This document shows, piece after piece, positions 12,601 to 24,800 of a stretch of 64,000 bases of DNA; positions within the stretch are counted from its first letter, which is position 1, and each line of letters opens with the position of its first letter. Source of the stretch: Andrena cerasifolii. Lineage: Eukaryota; Arthropoda; Insecta; Hymenoptera; Andrenidae. Position numbers and translations under genes: made by a program. The stretch covers positions 7,564,001-7,628,000 of the forward strand of contig NC_135124.1 in the NCBI RefSeq assembly GCF_050908995.1, read 5' to 3'. Under the pieces are notes generated by a model that was given only the letters and a program-made list of their open reading frames with translations, was not told the DNA's origin and searched no databases.

Positions 12601-13869
12601 AATTAGTCAGGTTCACCAAATACAGAAGTAGATTACTATACACCCAAGTATAGTCTAAAACCATCGCTCCAACTTTCGCTTCACCAGCAGAGTAACAAAG
12701 GTCTCTTCACCACAGAAGCCAGTGGAACCAGTGTCTCATTGTCAGTACCGACAACAATTCCGCGAAGGGTAGCCCAAACTCCCCTCGCTTAAAACAAATA
12801 CTGTCTATTTATTTCACCACTAATTACATCTTTCTAAAATCTGACAATTACTGCTTCCATCCCAACCCCCAATTACCGCCAAAGAATCCGATATTCCTGC
12901 AGCTCCAGTAATAAGAAATCGGACACCTCCCAGGGGAATCGATCGGCAGAAACGAGGCACACCTTCCCGGCTACACTAAATTAAAAACATTTACCGTCGA
13001 CCTTTGGCAATTTTATCAGCGACCGGACGTTTATCTGGGAGGACTCGCGTCTCCCTCCAGTCATTACTCGTCCGTTGGCTCTCTAACGAGCTTGACTTCT
13101 CTTTCTCCCCGAGCGGGAGTCGAAAAATCCTCCGTCACGAAGGAACACGGCAGGGCGAAAAGGAAAAAATCGGCGAGGCGGGCCCGGGATGGAAGGCAGC
13201 CAAAGAGAAGGGAACGATCTCCTCGCGTCGATGCTCTCGAACGAGAGGCTCGCGCGAAAGGCACTTAGAGCCGCTGATATTAGCATATAAACTAGAAAAT
13301 GTTTTATCGCGCCTCCGCGCGAGCCTCTCGGGGACAACGCGGTCTTTCGGCGCGCGGCGAAATATTTATTGGCCCTTAACGATCATTAGGCAAGCCAGCA
13401 AAACAAATGGCCACTCGCTCGCCGAACGATCCCTTTTGATACCAGCTAACGTGTTCCGTTCGTTTCTTCGTTAACACTCGGTGTGTAAACTCTACAGGTG
13501 CAACGGAAGTACCTGGCGTTTCCCCAATTGCTCTTTTTCTGTGTATATACTTTGAAGCCAGACATTCGTTTAACGTCTGCGCTGCTTCAATTCTACGGAG
13601 CTTGTGGTTTTGGGTATTTCTGTTAATGGGATTACTTGGACTGATAAGTGAAAGATGCCATCGATCGTGACTGCGTTTTGAGCTTCTGGAAGTATGTATT
13701 ACGTGGAGCGGGGGTGTGTGGAATGACCAAAGTGCTCAGCGATGGGTCATTAAAGTATATGAATGATAACTGTGTGTAACTGACAAAAGTGTTGTTTACT
13801 TCTGTGCTCATTTTCTTTTTTGAAGTGTATCTTTTTGATAAGTGGATGTTGGGTATGAAATTCTCGGGA
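9691..13869. other. Non-coding stretch with two GC-rich islands
   Basis: CpG-rich islands occur at about 9700-10740 and 12990-13480. Frames of up to 174 codons in them overlap on both strands and are Arg/Pro/Ser-rich, as expected of chance frames in GC-rich DNA. Between them is AT-rich sequence, including a local hairpin around GAATTCCCTTTCAGGAATTC at about 11527-11546. No gene is recognised. Confidence 0.55.
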
Positions 13870-13995
13870 CGTAAAATGTTCAAATAATTTACAATTATTT
13901 TGTTGCAACTGTAGTACAAACGTAACGCTTGTAATAATAAGAAAAATACGAAACGAGCAGAAATGGGGACATGAGCAGAAATTGGGACATTCACC
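13870..13995 (-). mobile_element. Partial copy of the AGGTGAATG MITE
   Basis: Read on the minus strand, this begins AGGTGAATGTCCCAATTTC at 13995, next to a TA (13996-13997). It then follows the left end of the 2206-2569 element for about 120 bp with few differences, including the interior TTCGTATTTTTCTTATTATTA block. Similarity fades below about 13870, so the copy is truncated or its other end has diverged. Confidence 0.7.
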
Positions 13996-13997
13996 TT

Positions 13998-16363
13998 AAT
14001 CTCCTTATTGCATCCGACCTTTCAATTTTAAAAATCAGCATAATGGGTACTATAATTTTATAAGAAAAAGAAATAGGTATCTTCGTTCAAACATATGAAA
14101 CGATCGGTTATTAAATTTTCTCGAAGCATGTCCATTTGTTAGAAAATCCCACTCTTTTGGATTTTTACTTAACCTGTGTTCTTTCCTTAAAAAATAATAG
14201 GAATAATGTTGTTTTGGCTATTTAAACAGTGAACACATATCTACATTCTTCGTGTGTTTTATAATTAATTTTAATTGCTTATATCTCGCTCAGAAATCAA
14301 ATTTCAGATTGCAAAAGTGTAAAGGGAATTTGAGTTTCTTTCGCCACGTACTATTCCCATATTTTGTAACTACTCTGTACTCTTTCAAAAATTGCACTGT
14401 AAGTGCTCAGTTTTCACAGTAGAAAGCTGTATTTCGATTTTAAACCGTCGCAGAAATATATCTCATTGCTACAAAATAACTCGACGCTCACGTTTCTTGT
14501 CAGGATTCCAATAAATTTAATCGGTCGATTTTTATCCTCCCTCATTGGAAAACTTCCGAATGTATGCAACAGCTGGAGCTCGCTGTCGCTCGAGTCCGAT
14601 GAAGGTTGGAAAGGATACGGTGATGTAATTGGATTTTCTTTCTACATTCTGAGATCCGTTAATGTCTTCACTTTTTCTAGTATTGGTTGGATTTCCGACT
14701 GGTCGGTCGGAATCGCAGTGAAAAATATGATTGATGTCGAATGCTTTGCGTTGGTTTTGCGAGGCAGCGGCTGTTGAAGTTTTTTCACCATTAAGTTTGA
14801 CGAATTTTGATACCACAGAATAAATATAGTTGACGCATGAGTTTTCAGATATTTTACTAATTACCAGCACTTTTACAGTACAAAGTGAGTTTATTCAGAT
14901 CAATTTTAAAATACTTGTTAAAAGCTCAAAATTATTTTCCATAATTTATCGCAAACGAATTATAAATAATTGAAGTATTTTCGCCGACAAATTATGAAGC
15001 TTTAATTTGAATTGCTTAAAATAGAATTCCATGAAAATCAAGCCTTCGTTGCTGCGTTCGTAACTCCTTCGGACCTCCATTAACGAGAAAAAGGATGCAC
15101 AGAGCAGAAGGGATAAGCAAACACCCACTCTTCGCGCGATACTTTCATAATTCCATGTTTTATTGCAAATTGAAAGCGAATAATACCCGCATGGCTCCCA
15201 GTGGAATGAACAGAATTATCGTGACAGTTATTTATCGAGAGGGCATAATTATTCTTTATGCAACCCTTGCCGCAGTTTGCGTTACTTTCGCGGGCAATGT
15301 GAAATTATAAACTAAACCGAGGGAGCGGAATCATAATTCACGAACAACCGGCGCGTCGTGCAAAGAGCGCCGCAGAAAAAAAAGAAGGCTCTTTTGTGAG
15401 ATGCGCGTATATCTGTTCGCATAAATCTGTCGCTTGAGTGGAGTCTCTTATTTCAGTGGTACGTTGTTCATACGCCACCATGCTCGTGTCACGGCTACGC
15501 AAATAAACTTTAAGCTCCTCCAAGGGGAATTATTTCCCGTATCCGATCCTCCGCGGACGTTTAATCCGCGTATCGTCATTTGCGATAATTGAAGATTTGT
15601 ATCTGCACAGAGATCCTCCGCCTCTCCTTCTCTCGTCCCCGGGATAACGAAAAACCAACGGCCGTGAATTATCCACGCGGAAAAAAAAACGCCCTAATCT
15701 CCTTTGGAGCAATTAAACTCAAGTGGGATTAAATTTCAAAGAAACGTTCGAGGATTGAAATATTCTTTGGAGATAACGATCCGCGATAAAACTGAAACGT
15801 TGCCGGGAAATTTAATTTCTTGCTTAGCTAACTTCACGGGCGAAACATTGTATTTGTAATATACTGTGCAGAATGTGACAGGAATGAGCGGGATACGTAG
15901 GAGGATGGGGAGATTGCTTTCGTGATCAAAATTAAGGCAAAAACGTGTAGTGAATTTCTTTCTTGGAAGCTGTCTTTCTCAGCAGCTTTGATTTCGCAAG
16001 TAGTCGAGGCACGCGTTTAGTTCCAAGTAGTTCGAGTCAATAGATCTTTTCCGGCGAGCATATCCGCTCCAGCTTCTGTGGGATGCGTAAGGAAAGGGAA
16101 GTGAAGTGGCTCGAAGAACTTCTACAAGTTTTTTTAAGCAGGTTTTACAAATTTGATTATCCGTATATTTCTTTTACGAATGGTAGGATATTTCATCGTT
16201 CTCGTTCAGTATGTAGTTATCAATGCATAGTATGCCACAAATTGGGTTGGAGGAAATTTTTAATACAATGGGTAATGTGGTCTGAATAAAACTACAGCAA
16301 TAATTTATTCACTTGTAACTTCATTTATAGTAAAATACAGGAATGAACCCTTGTCTTCTAGAA
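13998..16363. other. Non-coding stretch
   Basis: AT-rich DNA with short frames only, the largest 124 codons (14403-14777, + strand), serine/phenylalanine-rich and overlapped by an antisense frame. A GC-richer segment lies at about 15310-15720. No gene, RNA or repeat is recognised. Confidence 0.55.
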
Positions 16364-16709
16364 CAGGGGTGGCGAACCTTTGGCACGCGTGCCAGAGGTG
16401 GGACGTACGAAAATTTTGCTGGCACGTCAATGATTTACAGGTGATATCATTAATATCTGAATATTAATCTGAAATAATTATTATATGGTTAGATTATACT
16501 AAAATATTTTTGGCCAGCTTATACTATACGATAATGTGTATGTCAAGTTATGAAACTCTATATTAATTTTTAAACTTGTCTCAAGAAATTCTGCAGTGAT
16601 TAATTTTCTTTAAGTTTTTCCCCTATTAAAAATTGCCCGGCACGTCAGCAATTCGATAAAATATTTTTTATAAATTGGCATGGGCAGATTAAAAGATTCG
16701 CCACCCCTG
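16364..16709. mobile_element. hAT-type MITE
   Basis: Terminal inverted repeats CAGGGGTGGCGAACCTTT (left) and its complement TTCGCCACCCCTG (right) bound a 346-bp element. Flanking 8-bp direct repeats are TTCTAGAA and TTCTGAAA, an imperfect match (6 of 8) but of the length expected for hAT transposases. The CAGGGG termini and the internal GGCACGTCA motifs, one near each end, fit the hAT superfamily. There is no transposase reading frame. Confidence 0.8.
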
Positions 16710-19700
16710 TTCTGAAACAATCGTTTTCATACTAGAAACTACTTGTAGATAATTGTATTTTAATCGTTATGGCCTATGGTCTGCACTTCCAATTCTCAGA
16801 CGCCTGCCATTTACAGTTTTCTATCTAATTAAGTAGAAAATTATCCTCCAGTTGCAATGCGTCTGAAAGGTTCACTCAGGTTGCTAGTAAAACATTAAAA
16901 ACTAGAAGCTACAAACGTTCCGCAGAAAACATACAAAAGCATACAAAAATCAGTAACGTCCAATTACCACCGAACCAATAACCAATTCTATAATACTTGA
17001 CTGGATGCAATTTTCAAGCTCCCGCAAAATGTAATTAAATAATATTTATACAGGCCACCTCCCAAGAGGTTAATAACTCCAATGTAGAATTCATCGTTGT
17101 ATAGTTTATTCATATTAACGGATGTAATTAATTGCTTGGGGTGATTATTATTCGCCGGGTATCGTTGCGCTTTTGAACGGGGACGTGCACACGTGTTTGC
17201 CATTAATCCGTCGCGTGGCCCGGCATTTAACGTAATGGCGCTTTCCCGCCTTCTGCATCGGGACACTTTCGTTGTGTGTTTAATAAGGCGATAGAAATGT
17301 GCGAGCGTTTGTTTGTGCTCGTAAGTGGGCAGCAGGGAAACGAGTACGTCGAGGACCGTTGCAAAAGTTGCAGCGACTGAAACACAGTCTGCGCTCGTCT
17401 ATTTAAATCATGTAATTAAATTCGTTTTGTGTGTACTCCAGAAGCGTGCGCACTTTTATTTGTCCAATAGGGAATGAATGATGTCAGAGAGTCGATATTG
17501 CGATCGATAAAGCGACTATAACCGAATTGAAAACGTTATAAAACGGGGTTGGGATTTCTTGAGTCGGAAAATGTTGGATTCATAGAGAATGGTATTTTTA
17601 TTTATCATTTTCGTGGTTCAGTAGGACACACTCTTGCGGTAGGTGAAATTTTAATGAAAGCAAGTGTTAAGTGTGGTAGTGTAGTTGAAACTTGGTGACT
17701 TGGACAAAAATGATTTGAATTAATTTCTTACTTCCATCTTAAAGATAATTAAATTAAGAAAAAGTCACCTTATTTTGTGGCAAAACCAAATAAATCAGTT
17801 GCAACTGATTCTTTATTTTATATTACTATTTTATAATCTCCTTTCAAACGCTTCGCTTGAAAGATTAAATTTACCAAGTTTAAAATCATTTGATTAGCAA
17901 CCAAATAGACGAAAAGTAGAGAATTATTTGCTTGTTCGAAAAAGTGAACCTACCGAGTATTTGAATGTAATTTTTAGTCAGAGTAATATATTATTTGAAT
18001 AATCATTTATAAAATAATAATAGTGCCCAAGTTTGGTTGAAACCTAGCTTTTCGGCCACTCGAAAATGCTGAGAATCGATCCTCATTTAAACGTTTAGCT
18101 ATTCTACGAATTTATTTTTCATTTCTTCAAGGGAAGTAAATACACTTCCCCTGTTTTTCAAATGGATAGACAGGATGGCATGGCGTGAAAATGATAGTGG
18201 TGCCTGGTGTGATTCAAAGTTCATACTTTATTTTGTTGGAGCTTGTAGGAAAAGTTAAGGTTCTGTTTACTTATTTCAATATACTGCAGGGAGAAAGAAT
18301 ATCTGAAGTCGGACATTTGTAGGCCACATTTGCATCGATTTATCTTCTTAGACGGGAATAGGTGCATGAGGTTGTCATTAATAACGAAAGGATCTTAAGA
18401 GCCTAAAAAATATCCAGGTATATTCTTCTTTTGTGCTGCCTTAGTTACTGCCTCATTTTTCTTCCAGAGCTCAATTTAAGACAGAAACTTCTTTACGATA
18501 CTTTGATACTGAAACAGTATTGCATTGCGCAAACGGCATTCCTTTCAGCTCTGATATTTGGTTAATACTACAAAATTATACTGAAATTGCGCAAAGCTGT
18601 CGCTATGCTGTTATTATCTTAATCCGTGTACCAGACCACCAAATAGTATTAACTGTCATAGAATACATATTTAACATAAACCATGCAACATTAACAAGTG
18701 CACCAGGTCATCAAATAGTATTAAGTGTCATAGAATATGTAACGTAAACCACTTCCAACATGTAATTCTGCACATGGCACAGCTATACATCAGAACGACA
18801 AAGAACCAAATACAGATTACTCATAGAAATATAAACATTATACCAACATTAGGCCACAACTGAAATGCCTTGTAGCGAAGGGTCCAAGAAACCTGTTATC
18901 AACTTCCAACAACCAAACTATTAAGTACATATTTAATTCTTCTATTAAGTATTAACTTCTGTGATTGAAGCACCAACAACCCGTAAGGAGAATCTTTCCA
19001 TCTTTCATCTGAATCCTGCAATATCCATAGTCAAATTCATCTGCAACCTGCCCCAGAGATTTCACCTTACACTAAACACTGCGCAGCATTAAGATCGTCT
19101 AACCAGGCTAACCGAGGCTAACCAGAATATATCACTGATCCGAAAACTTGCGCGACGAGCTTGACCTTCGGTGGCACATACGCGAGGCGCGCTGTCAGGT
19201 TCACTTTGCTCGTTAGCATCACCTCTGACTGATACCACCCCGAGGAGTAACCCAGTTTACGCCTGACTGCCAGAGATGGTCGGAGATCAGTGCGTCCGTT
19301 TCGAGACGTGACCAGCTCGGTCATCCGCTGGCGTGTCGCCAGGCATCTCGCGGAGTATTTTCAGGATCGTAACATAAAGCTAAAGATTTATAGCGGCGAC
19401 GCGACCTGCCCGGTCGAATGTATGCTTTTCGACGTGGCCAAGACCGCCTTCGGGGCCTTACGCGCCACCAAGCCAAAGATCGACCATAAAACTCTGATCT
19501 ACGGCCTGCACCTACCCTGGGCTTTTCGCTTCCCTTTTCGCCTACCTGTCATTTCTTCCAGCAGAGGGAAGTCCCGCGCATGAAAGGCCCCCGTGGAATC
19601 GCAGGAACTAGCCGGCCTGCGTCGCAGATTTACGTTGTTGACCGTCGTGGATGCTTGCGCGCAGCTTTTGTGTGCTCAGTCGCGTCTTCGAGCCATTAAA

Positions 19701-20676
19701 GACCATCTTGGTTGTTTTTCATCCTTTGGGGATCGAGTGCAATTGAGGATCAGGGTGGAGGAGGATTGGGGTAACTGATAGTTTAGGTGTGCACCATACC
19801 AGTTCGACTTTTCAGTGAAGAATTAAGTACTGCTTGAAGGTCTACGGATCTATTTAGTCAAACTAAGTGGGAGCCTAACTATTTCGCGTCCACACCGAGG
19901 TGAACAACATGTTAGCTAACCTCTGGTGATCCTGGAACCACTGGACTCAAAGAGATGCCACCTGGCACCCTGTGGCGAGCACAACCCTCCGCAGTGCATC
20001 ACCGAATTTTATGGCTTTCAACTCTCAAAGGGGTTGGAATACATACCATTATGAAGTGAGAAACGTCCAGGATTTCCGCATTTTCGCATCAGATCTTTGC
20101 GAAAACGACATAAATTCATGTCAATGAAAAATACTCTTCTATCCTCTTCATATTCCTTAGTCCCTAAGTTCAGCTGTAAGATATACTCCGTTGTCAAGAG
20201 TGGTTCATGGGTTTTTTACCGGCCACCCGGCCGCTGTAACTTTTCCCCTAGACAACGTCACAAGCGGAAGTGATAGCGAGCGTTAAATTTGTTATCCTGA
20301 TTGCGACCATATTGTTTCACCAATAGTTTCAACCAACGCTGTACAATACCTACAAGTATACGCTGCGCCGAACAAGTAGTTTCCTACCCCATGATCGCAT
20401 GGCTATTTTTCCATTTCGTAAAAATATTATCCAGACCAATAAACACTTTAAAAAAAAACAAACTGTTATTTAGCGTCCAACCGAGGCGAACAGCGTGTTA
20501 TGTTCACGAGAAAATGTTTTTGTTCGTGTTCGCCTTGGTGGAGATCCGAGATAAAGTATATAAATATCGCGTATGGTGCAATGTTTGTGTAGTTTCGTAT
20601 AACTTAATATGTTTTTTATGTAAGAAATACTTCGCTACTGCTCCTTTTATAATGAATGTTAACAAACATTCACATC
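16710..20676. other. Non-coding stretch upstream of tRNA-Ile
   Basis: Mostly AT-rich, with a GC-rich block at about 19110-19780 whose frames (68, 97 and 61 codons) are not recognisable. A 35-bp motif containing GCGTCCA(CA)CCGAGG occurs twice, at about 19880-19915 and 20466-20500. A diverged tandem duplication at 18620-18765 is listed separately. No coding gene is seen. Confidence 0.55.
18620..18765 (+). repeat. Diverged tandem duplication, about 75 bp period
   Basis: Two adjacent blocks share GTGTACCAGACCACCAAATA / GTGCACCAGGTCATCAAATA, then GTATTAA-TGTCATAGAATA and ACGTAAACCA/ACATAAACCA. The copies differ by point changes and a short indel. A 75-codon frame spans both and therefore looks internally repetitive, but there is no sign that it is translated. 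Confidence 0.6.
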
Positions 20677-20750
20677 GGCCCATTAGCTCAGTTGGTTAGA
20701 GCGTCGTGCTAATAACGCGAAGGTCGCGGGTTCGATCCCCCCATGGGCCA
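20677..20750 (+). tRNA. tRNA-Ile (anticodon AAT)
   Basis: A complete cloverleaf of 74 nt decoding isoleucine AUY codons after A34 deamination. The acceptor stem GGCCCAT pairs with ATGGGCC, and the discriminator base is A. The D arm is GCTC/GAGC. The anticodon stem TCGTG/CGCGA holds loop CTAATAA, so the anticodon is AAT. The T loop is TTCGATC. There is no intron and the terminal CCA is not encoded, as usual for eukaryotes. A run of eight or more T residues starting three bases after the gene is a Pol III terminator. One oddity is that the T stem GCGGG/CCCCC has a C50-C64 mismatch. The promoter is internal (A and B boxes), so the gene can be transcribed independently of a surrounding Pol II unit. 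Confidence 0.95.
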
Positions 20751-21379
20751 CATTTTTTTTTATACCAACAATCAATTTCAACACGTTGTGCATACCTATT
20801 CTAACATATTTTTTGAAAAAACAACACACTATTTTAATTCCTTGCAAAAATATTTAACGATAACATCCGTTGAAAGTGCCTCAGTCCATGCATGTAGGTA
20901 CATAAGTGAATCGAATATTCATTAAATCTTACAAAATCTGTCGCATCTGTTAGCGTCACCAAATTTAAACGTGAGGTCGAGGGCGGATGACCCCATGCTG
21001 TCCTGTCTTCGAGGATTTTATGGCAGGCACTTAGCCTGCGTGCGGTCCTGATACCTAGAGGGTACGCGAGACTAAACAGTCCTGGCGACGGGCGATGGCT
21101 GATGATCGCGTTGGGTCTCATAGCTATCAGGTGTCGAAGGATTGATTGTTTAGAGTGAGATAGAGAATATGGGAATGGCAAGCGGCCCGAACGCCGTATT
21201 GATAAAGAATAGGGACTCTGTTGAGTCTGTGCCTGGAGGATCTGGCCACGGAGTGGGGAGGCTAGGTATGCCTTTTGGTGAGAGGACTGTGATGAACCAC
21301 ACAGCACTTACCCCAGAACTGTCCTGGAGCGAGCTTCTTACAACCCTTTATAAAATCGTCCCTTTATAAAATTTGATGA
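20751..21379. other. Spacer between tRNAs, unassigned
   Basis: Contains a 157-codon minus-strand frame (20834-21307) and a 66-codon + frame (21169-21369) that overlap each other. Neither is recognised. The block may be the coding remnant of the retrotransposon whose tail seems to end near 21635, but I could not identify reverse transcriptase motifs. Confidence 0.4.
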
Positions 21380-21635
21380 ATTTTCATTTCATCTTATCAT
21401 CATAATACTCATCTTCTCTATTTCCATATCTACATTCGGAAACTCAGTTTTGTGTATACTGAAAGATTAATTTGCATTATTGATACTATATTATAATATC
21501 TGTTCATCTTTCTCTGGTTTTCTTTGGTATTTGTTATTTTCATTTTCATTTTACCTTATTTGTCCGTTCTCTTTCCATTCATGTTATTATAATATGCCCA
21601 AAGGGTTGTTATCCCGTAATAAATAAATATAAACT
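21380..21635 (+). mobile_element. Possible non-LTR retrotransposon 3' end
   Basis: AT-rich sequence ends with a GCCCAAAGGGTTGTTATCCC block followed directly by the short A-rich tail GTAATAAATAAATATAAA. A 3' untranslated region ending in TAA/AAATA repeats is typical of I/R1/Jockey-type LINEs. No target duplication or ORF2 motif was found, so this rests on the tail structure alone. It could also be ordinary AT-rich DNA. Confidence 0.35.
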
Positions 21636-21780
21636 CTCGACACACAGCACTTCTTTCAATGGTGTCTTCTTTAAACTAATCTGTATTATTTACACTAAGG
21701 CGCATAAACGAAGCCCCATGAAAAGAACTTATTTATTGTCTGTTAGAAGGACGTGTAAAATATTGCAAAAAAGGAATCTC

Positions 21781-21853
21781 CGATCCTGCCAGGATTCGAA
21801 CCTGGAATCTTCTGATCCGTAGTCAGACGCGTTATCCGTTGCGCCACAGGACC
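21781..21853 (-). tRNA. tRNA-Arg (anticodon ACG)
   Basis: A 73-nt cloverleaf on the minus strand. The acceptor GGTCCTG pairs with CAGGATC (one G-U pair), and the discriminator is G. The anticodon stem TCTGA/TCAGA holds loop CTACGGA, so the anticodon is ACG and the tRNA reads arginine CGN codons after inosine modification. The T arm CCAGG-TTCGAAT-CCTGG is perfect. No intron and no encoded CCA. A T-rich run (TTTTTT) just beyond the 3' end on the minus strand is the expected Pol III terminator. It lies about 1 kb from tRNA-Ile and is oriented towards it. Confidence 0.95.
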
Positions 21854-24800
21854 TTGATACCCCGAACTTCACAGTTTCCAACTCGGCGTTTCTGGCGTTT
21901 TCCGGGCTTACAGTTAATATCAAACTTTCCGGAAACATTTAACGCCAAAGATCGGGAAATATGAGCCGGTAAACTGTGAAATAAGCATAATAAACTCGGC
22001 ACTTTTCGCCGTTTGGGAAATTTAACGGGCGCTATCAAATTTTATCGTCTTGCGTATACGTATACCGTTTCTACGGAAGGTGTTTCGTAACTCGCGTTTC
22101 AAGGATTGTTATTCCATTCGTACGTAGCTGTGATTAACTTTGCCCGGCTGGCTTCGTCGTTGCATATTAAAAAATACAAAACTATTAATTCAGTTTAGAA
22201 ACTTTGCATGATGATTAATGCGTAATACTCTCATTTGTTTATTAATTTCACCATTAGCTCTAATTAATAAGAAAACGAGAATTATCAGCCCACATTCACT
22301 GTATAATTATTCCACATCTTATTAAAAATACTATATATAATTACTAATTACGTAACTCATAATCAGAGAATTTGCAAAATTCTTAAATAAAAATCACATT
22401 TCATTATCAAAGAAACGTAGCGTGGATGATATCATTAAAACTGAAAAAGTTATCCATACCATGTACCACTTGAAGCTTTCGCTCGCGTTAGCACACCCCT
22501 ACCATGGAAGCTGAAAATGAACTTAGAATCTCTCGAACTGGGAAACGAGTAATTGGGTATTTACGAGCTTTGGAGTCTCCAAGACCACCCGGTGCGAATA
22601 TTACACTTAAGAGCTGTCGTCGATGAAACGACCTCCGCCCTCCCTCTTTAGGTCCAGCTTCTACCCCTTTTCTTAGCCTCCTCTTCTTAACTAAGCATCA
22701 GCGTGCACGATCGGGTGCTGTGGAATATTTTAAGGTTCATTAAAAACGCAATAATGAAGAAGTCTCGACTGGCTGCCAATAACTTCCGGCTGGTTCCTCG
22801 TGAACGTTCAAACGGAACTCACTTCCTCGCTCCCCCTTTCTTCCATCCCCATCGTACTTTGCGCAGTTCCTCGCCTACTCGAAACTTTATCCGCAAAGTC
22901 TTTCGGTCCCGACGGCCGACGAAATTAAAGGCAAAGTTTGGGAAAAATCGTGAGCCCGTTTGCCAAGTGGTTACCTTACCTTCTTGACGGGAATAAAGAT
23001 GTCGATGGTTTCGCCCCCCTTTTTTCAACAGGAGAGTTCCCTGAAAATATGCTTCCTTCCTGTATTATGATCGATCACATCGATTTTATTTGCAAACCTT
23101 CAACTGTTTCCCTCCGAAAGAGGTCTACCTCTCATTAGCTTTCCTCTGCTTTCTTCCTACGAATAACCCAATCGATCAGACGTTCATCGGTTAGCTGATT
23201 AATTGTTTTAAGAAATTGTCGTTCGCAATCTTCTTGTACCTGGAGATTTAAGTTTCAAGTAAAAAATACTTCACTATTGCATCATTGAATACCATAAGAA
23301 AATTCCTCAAAAGCGGATTCAGAATCCTTCCTCTCATCCCTCCAAAGACACATATAAGGAGTCAAGCTCAGTTTTCCAGAATCGTAAATAATTCGATAAT
23401 ATCGCGACGAATAACGAGGGAAATCAATCTCCGTGCTGAATGGCTGCGCACGATCACCATGAAACCAGCAACCTGGGTGTAACTATTTAGATTTCGAGAT
23501 TTGTTGGTCCAGCCAAAGAGATGGGAAGCGTGGCAGGAATCAAGTTCAATCGAGGACGGTGTATTGATTTCGATGCGCGCGCGGGCAAAACGCGCGGCTC
23601 GTAACCCCATTAAACTTTTACGATTTAAGTTTCCGTGGAGGCGGCGGCGGGGAGAGGAGCTTCCTCTCTTTTCCCAGAACATCCCGATAGCGGTGGCGCG
23701 ATACCTCGATGCCTGCTCGAATAAAAAAACAACCTGCCCTGGCGTGTGTCCGTTCGTGGCTGGGCGACGGTGAACGATGAAGCCACGGTAGTCACGTGTC
23801 GGACGTTATTCGTGTCGTGGATCTTAAAACCGCTGCTGGCCAGTCCCGAGAGTACGGGAAACTCGTGACGGGCTGGGGGTACATTGAGATTCGGGATCGA
23901 TGAACCGTGTCTCGTTAACCCTTCAACGACCCGGCATCCCGTGTGAAATGTTTCCACGTGTTCGGCCGCGTGTCCGCGATGTGTAAGAGATAGGGACCTA
24001 TGTAGACGTTTCAACGTAGGAAGCTTGGATTACCTCGGCAATGTTTCTATGCGTGCGGCTCGAGCTTTCGCGTGTACTGCTTGGGTACATGTGTCGAGGC
24101 CGCTCACTTGTCGGGGTAGCGCAAAAAGTTTGGCTCACTGATTTCGCGTATTTAAATTGTACGTGGAGTTGAGTGGGAAAGTGTTGAGTTCAGTGTGGGA
24201 AAATGTTGTAGATGCTTTAACTGCAAAATATATTGTGACATTTTTTGGAAAATCGAGTTCGAAGTTTGGGGATTTTTATGGTTTAGATAGGTTCTTGTAA
24301 GGGGCAATGGGTATTTGAGTTGCACTGGCAGCATGTTCAGCATTAATTTATATAATGATTCTAGGTATATAGTTAATTATAAAAGTAGGCCACCCTATGT
24401 AACAGATTTTACGTGTTAATTCGACTTCAAAGAGTTCGCAATTCTAATTCGCATTAGTACATATAAACCTTGATTAATATACTTTTGTTTTGGGTACATT
24501 CAATTGAGAAATTGTACACAGTTTATTTAAAAAAATGTACCTATTATTATCCATGGAAGTAGCAAAGATTGTGCAAAAATATTCGCTCTAATTCAATATT
24601 TAATTTGTACCAACGTAATTTCAGTAAGTGAAAATTCTTCTAATACTCCTGCGATTTTATAGAAGCTTTAATCTATTATGCAAAGGTTCAAGTAATTTTC
24701 TATGAAATTCGGGCTTAACTTGTTCCATTCTGTTAGCAAAATTTCTTTGAGCCTTTCTTTGGTAGATGGTACTAACTAAAAATATATTAAACTAGGTTTC

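Noticed and set aside
20834..21307. 157-codon minus frame as a retrotransposon or host protein
   Set aside because: No reverse transcriptase, nuclease or other motif was seen, and a + frame overlaps it.
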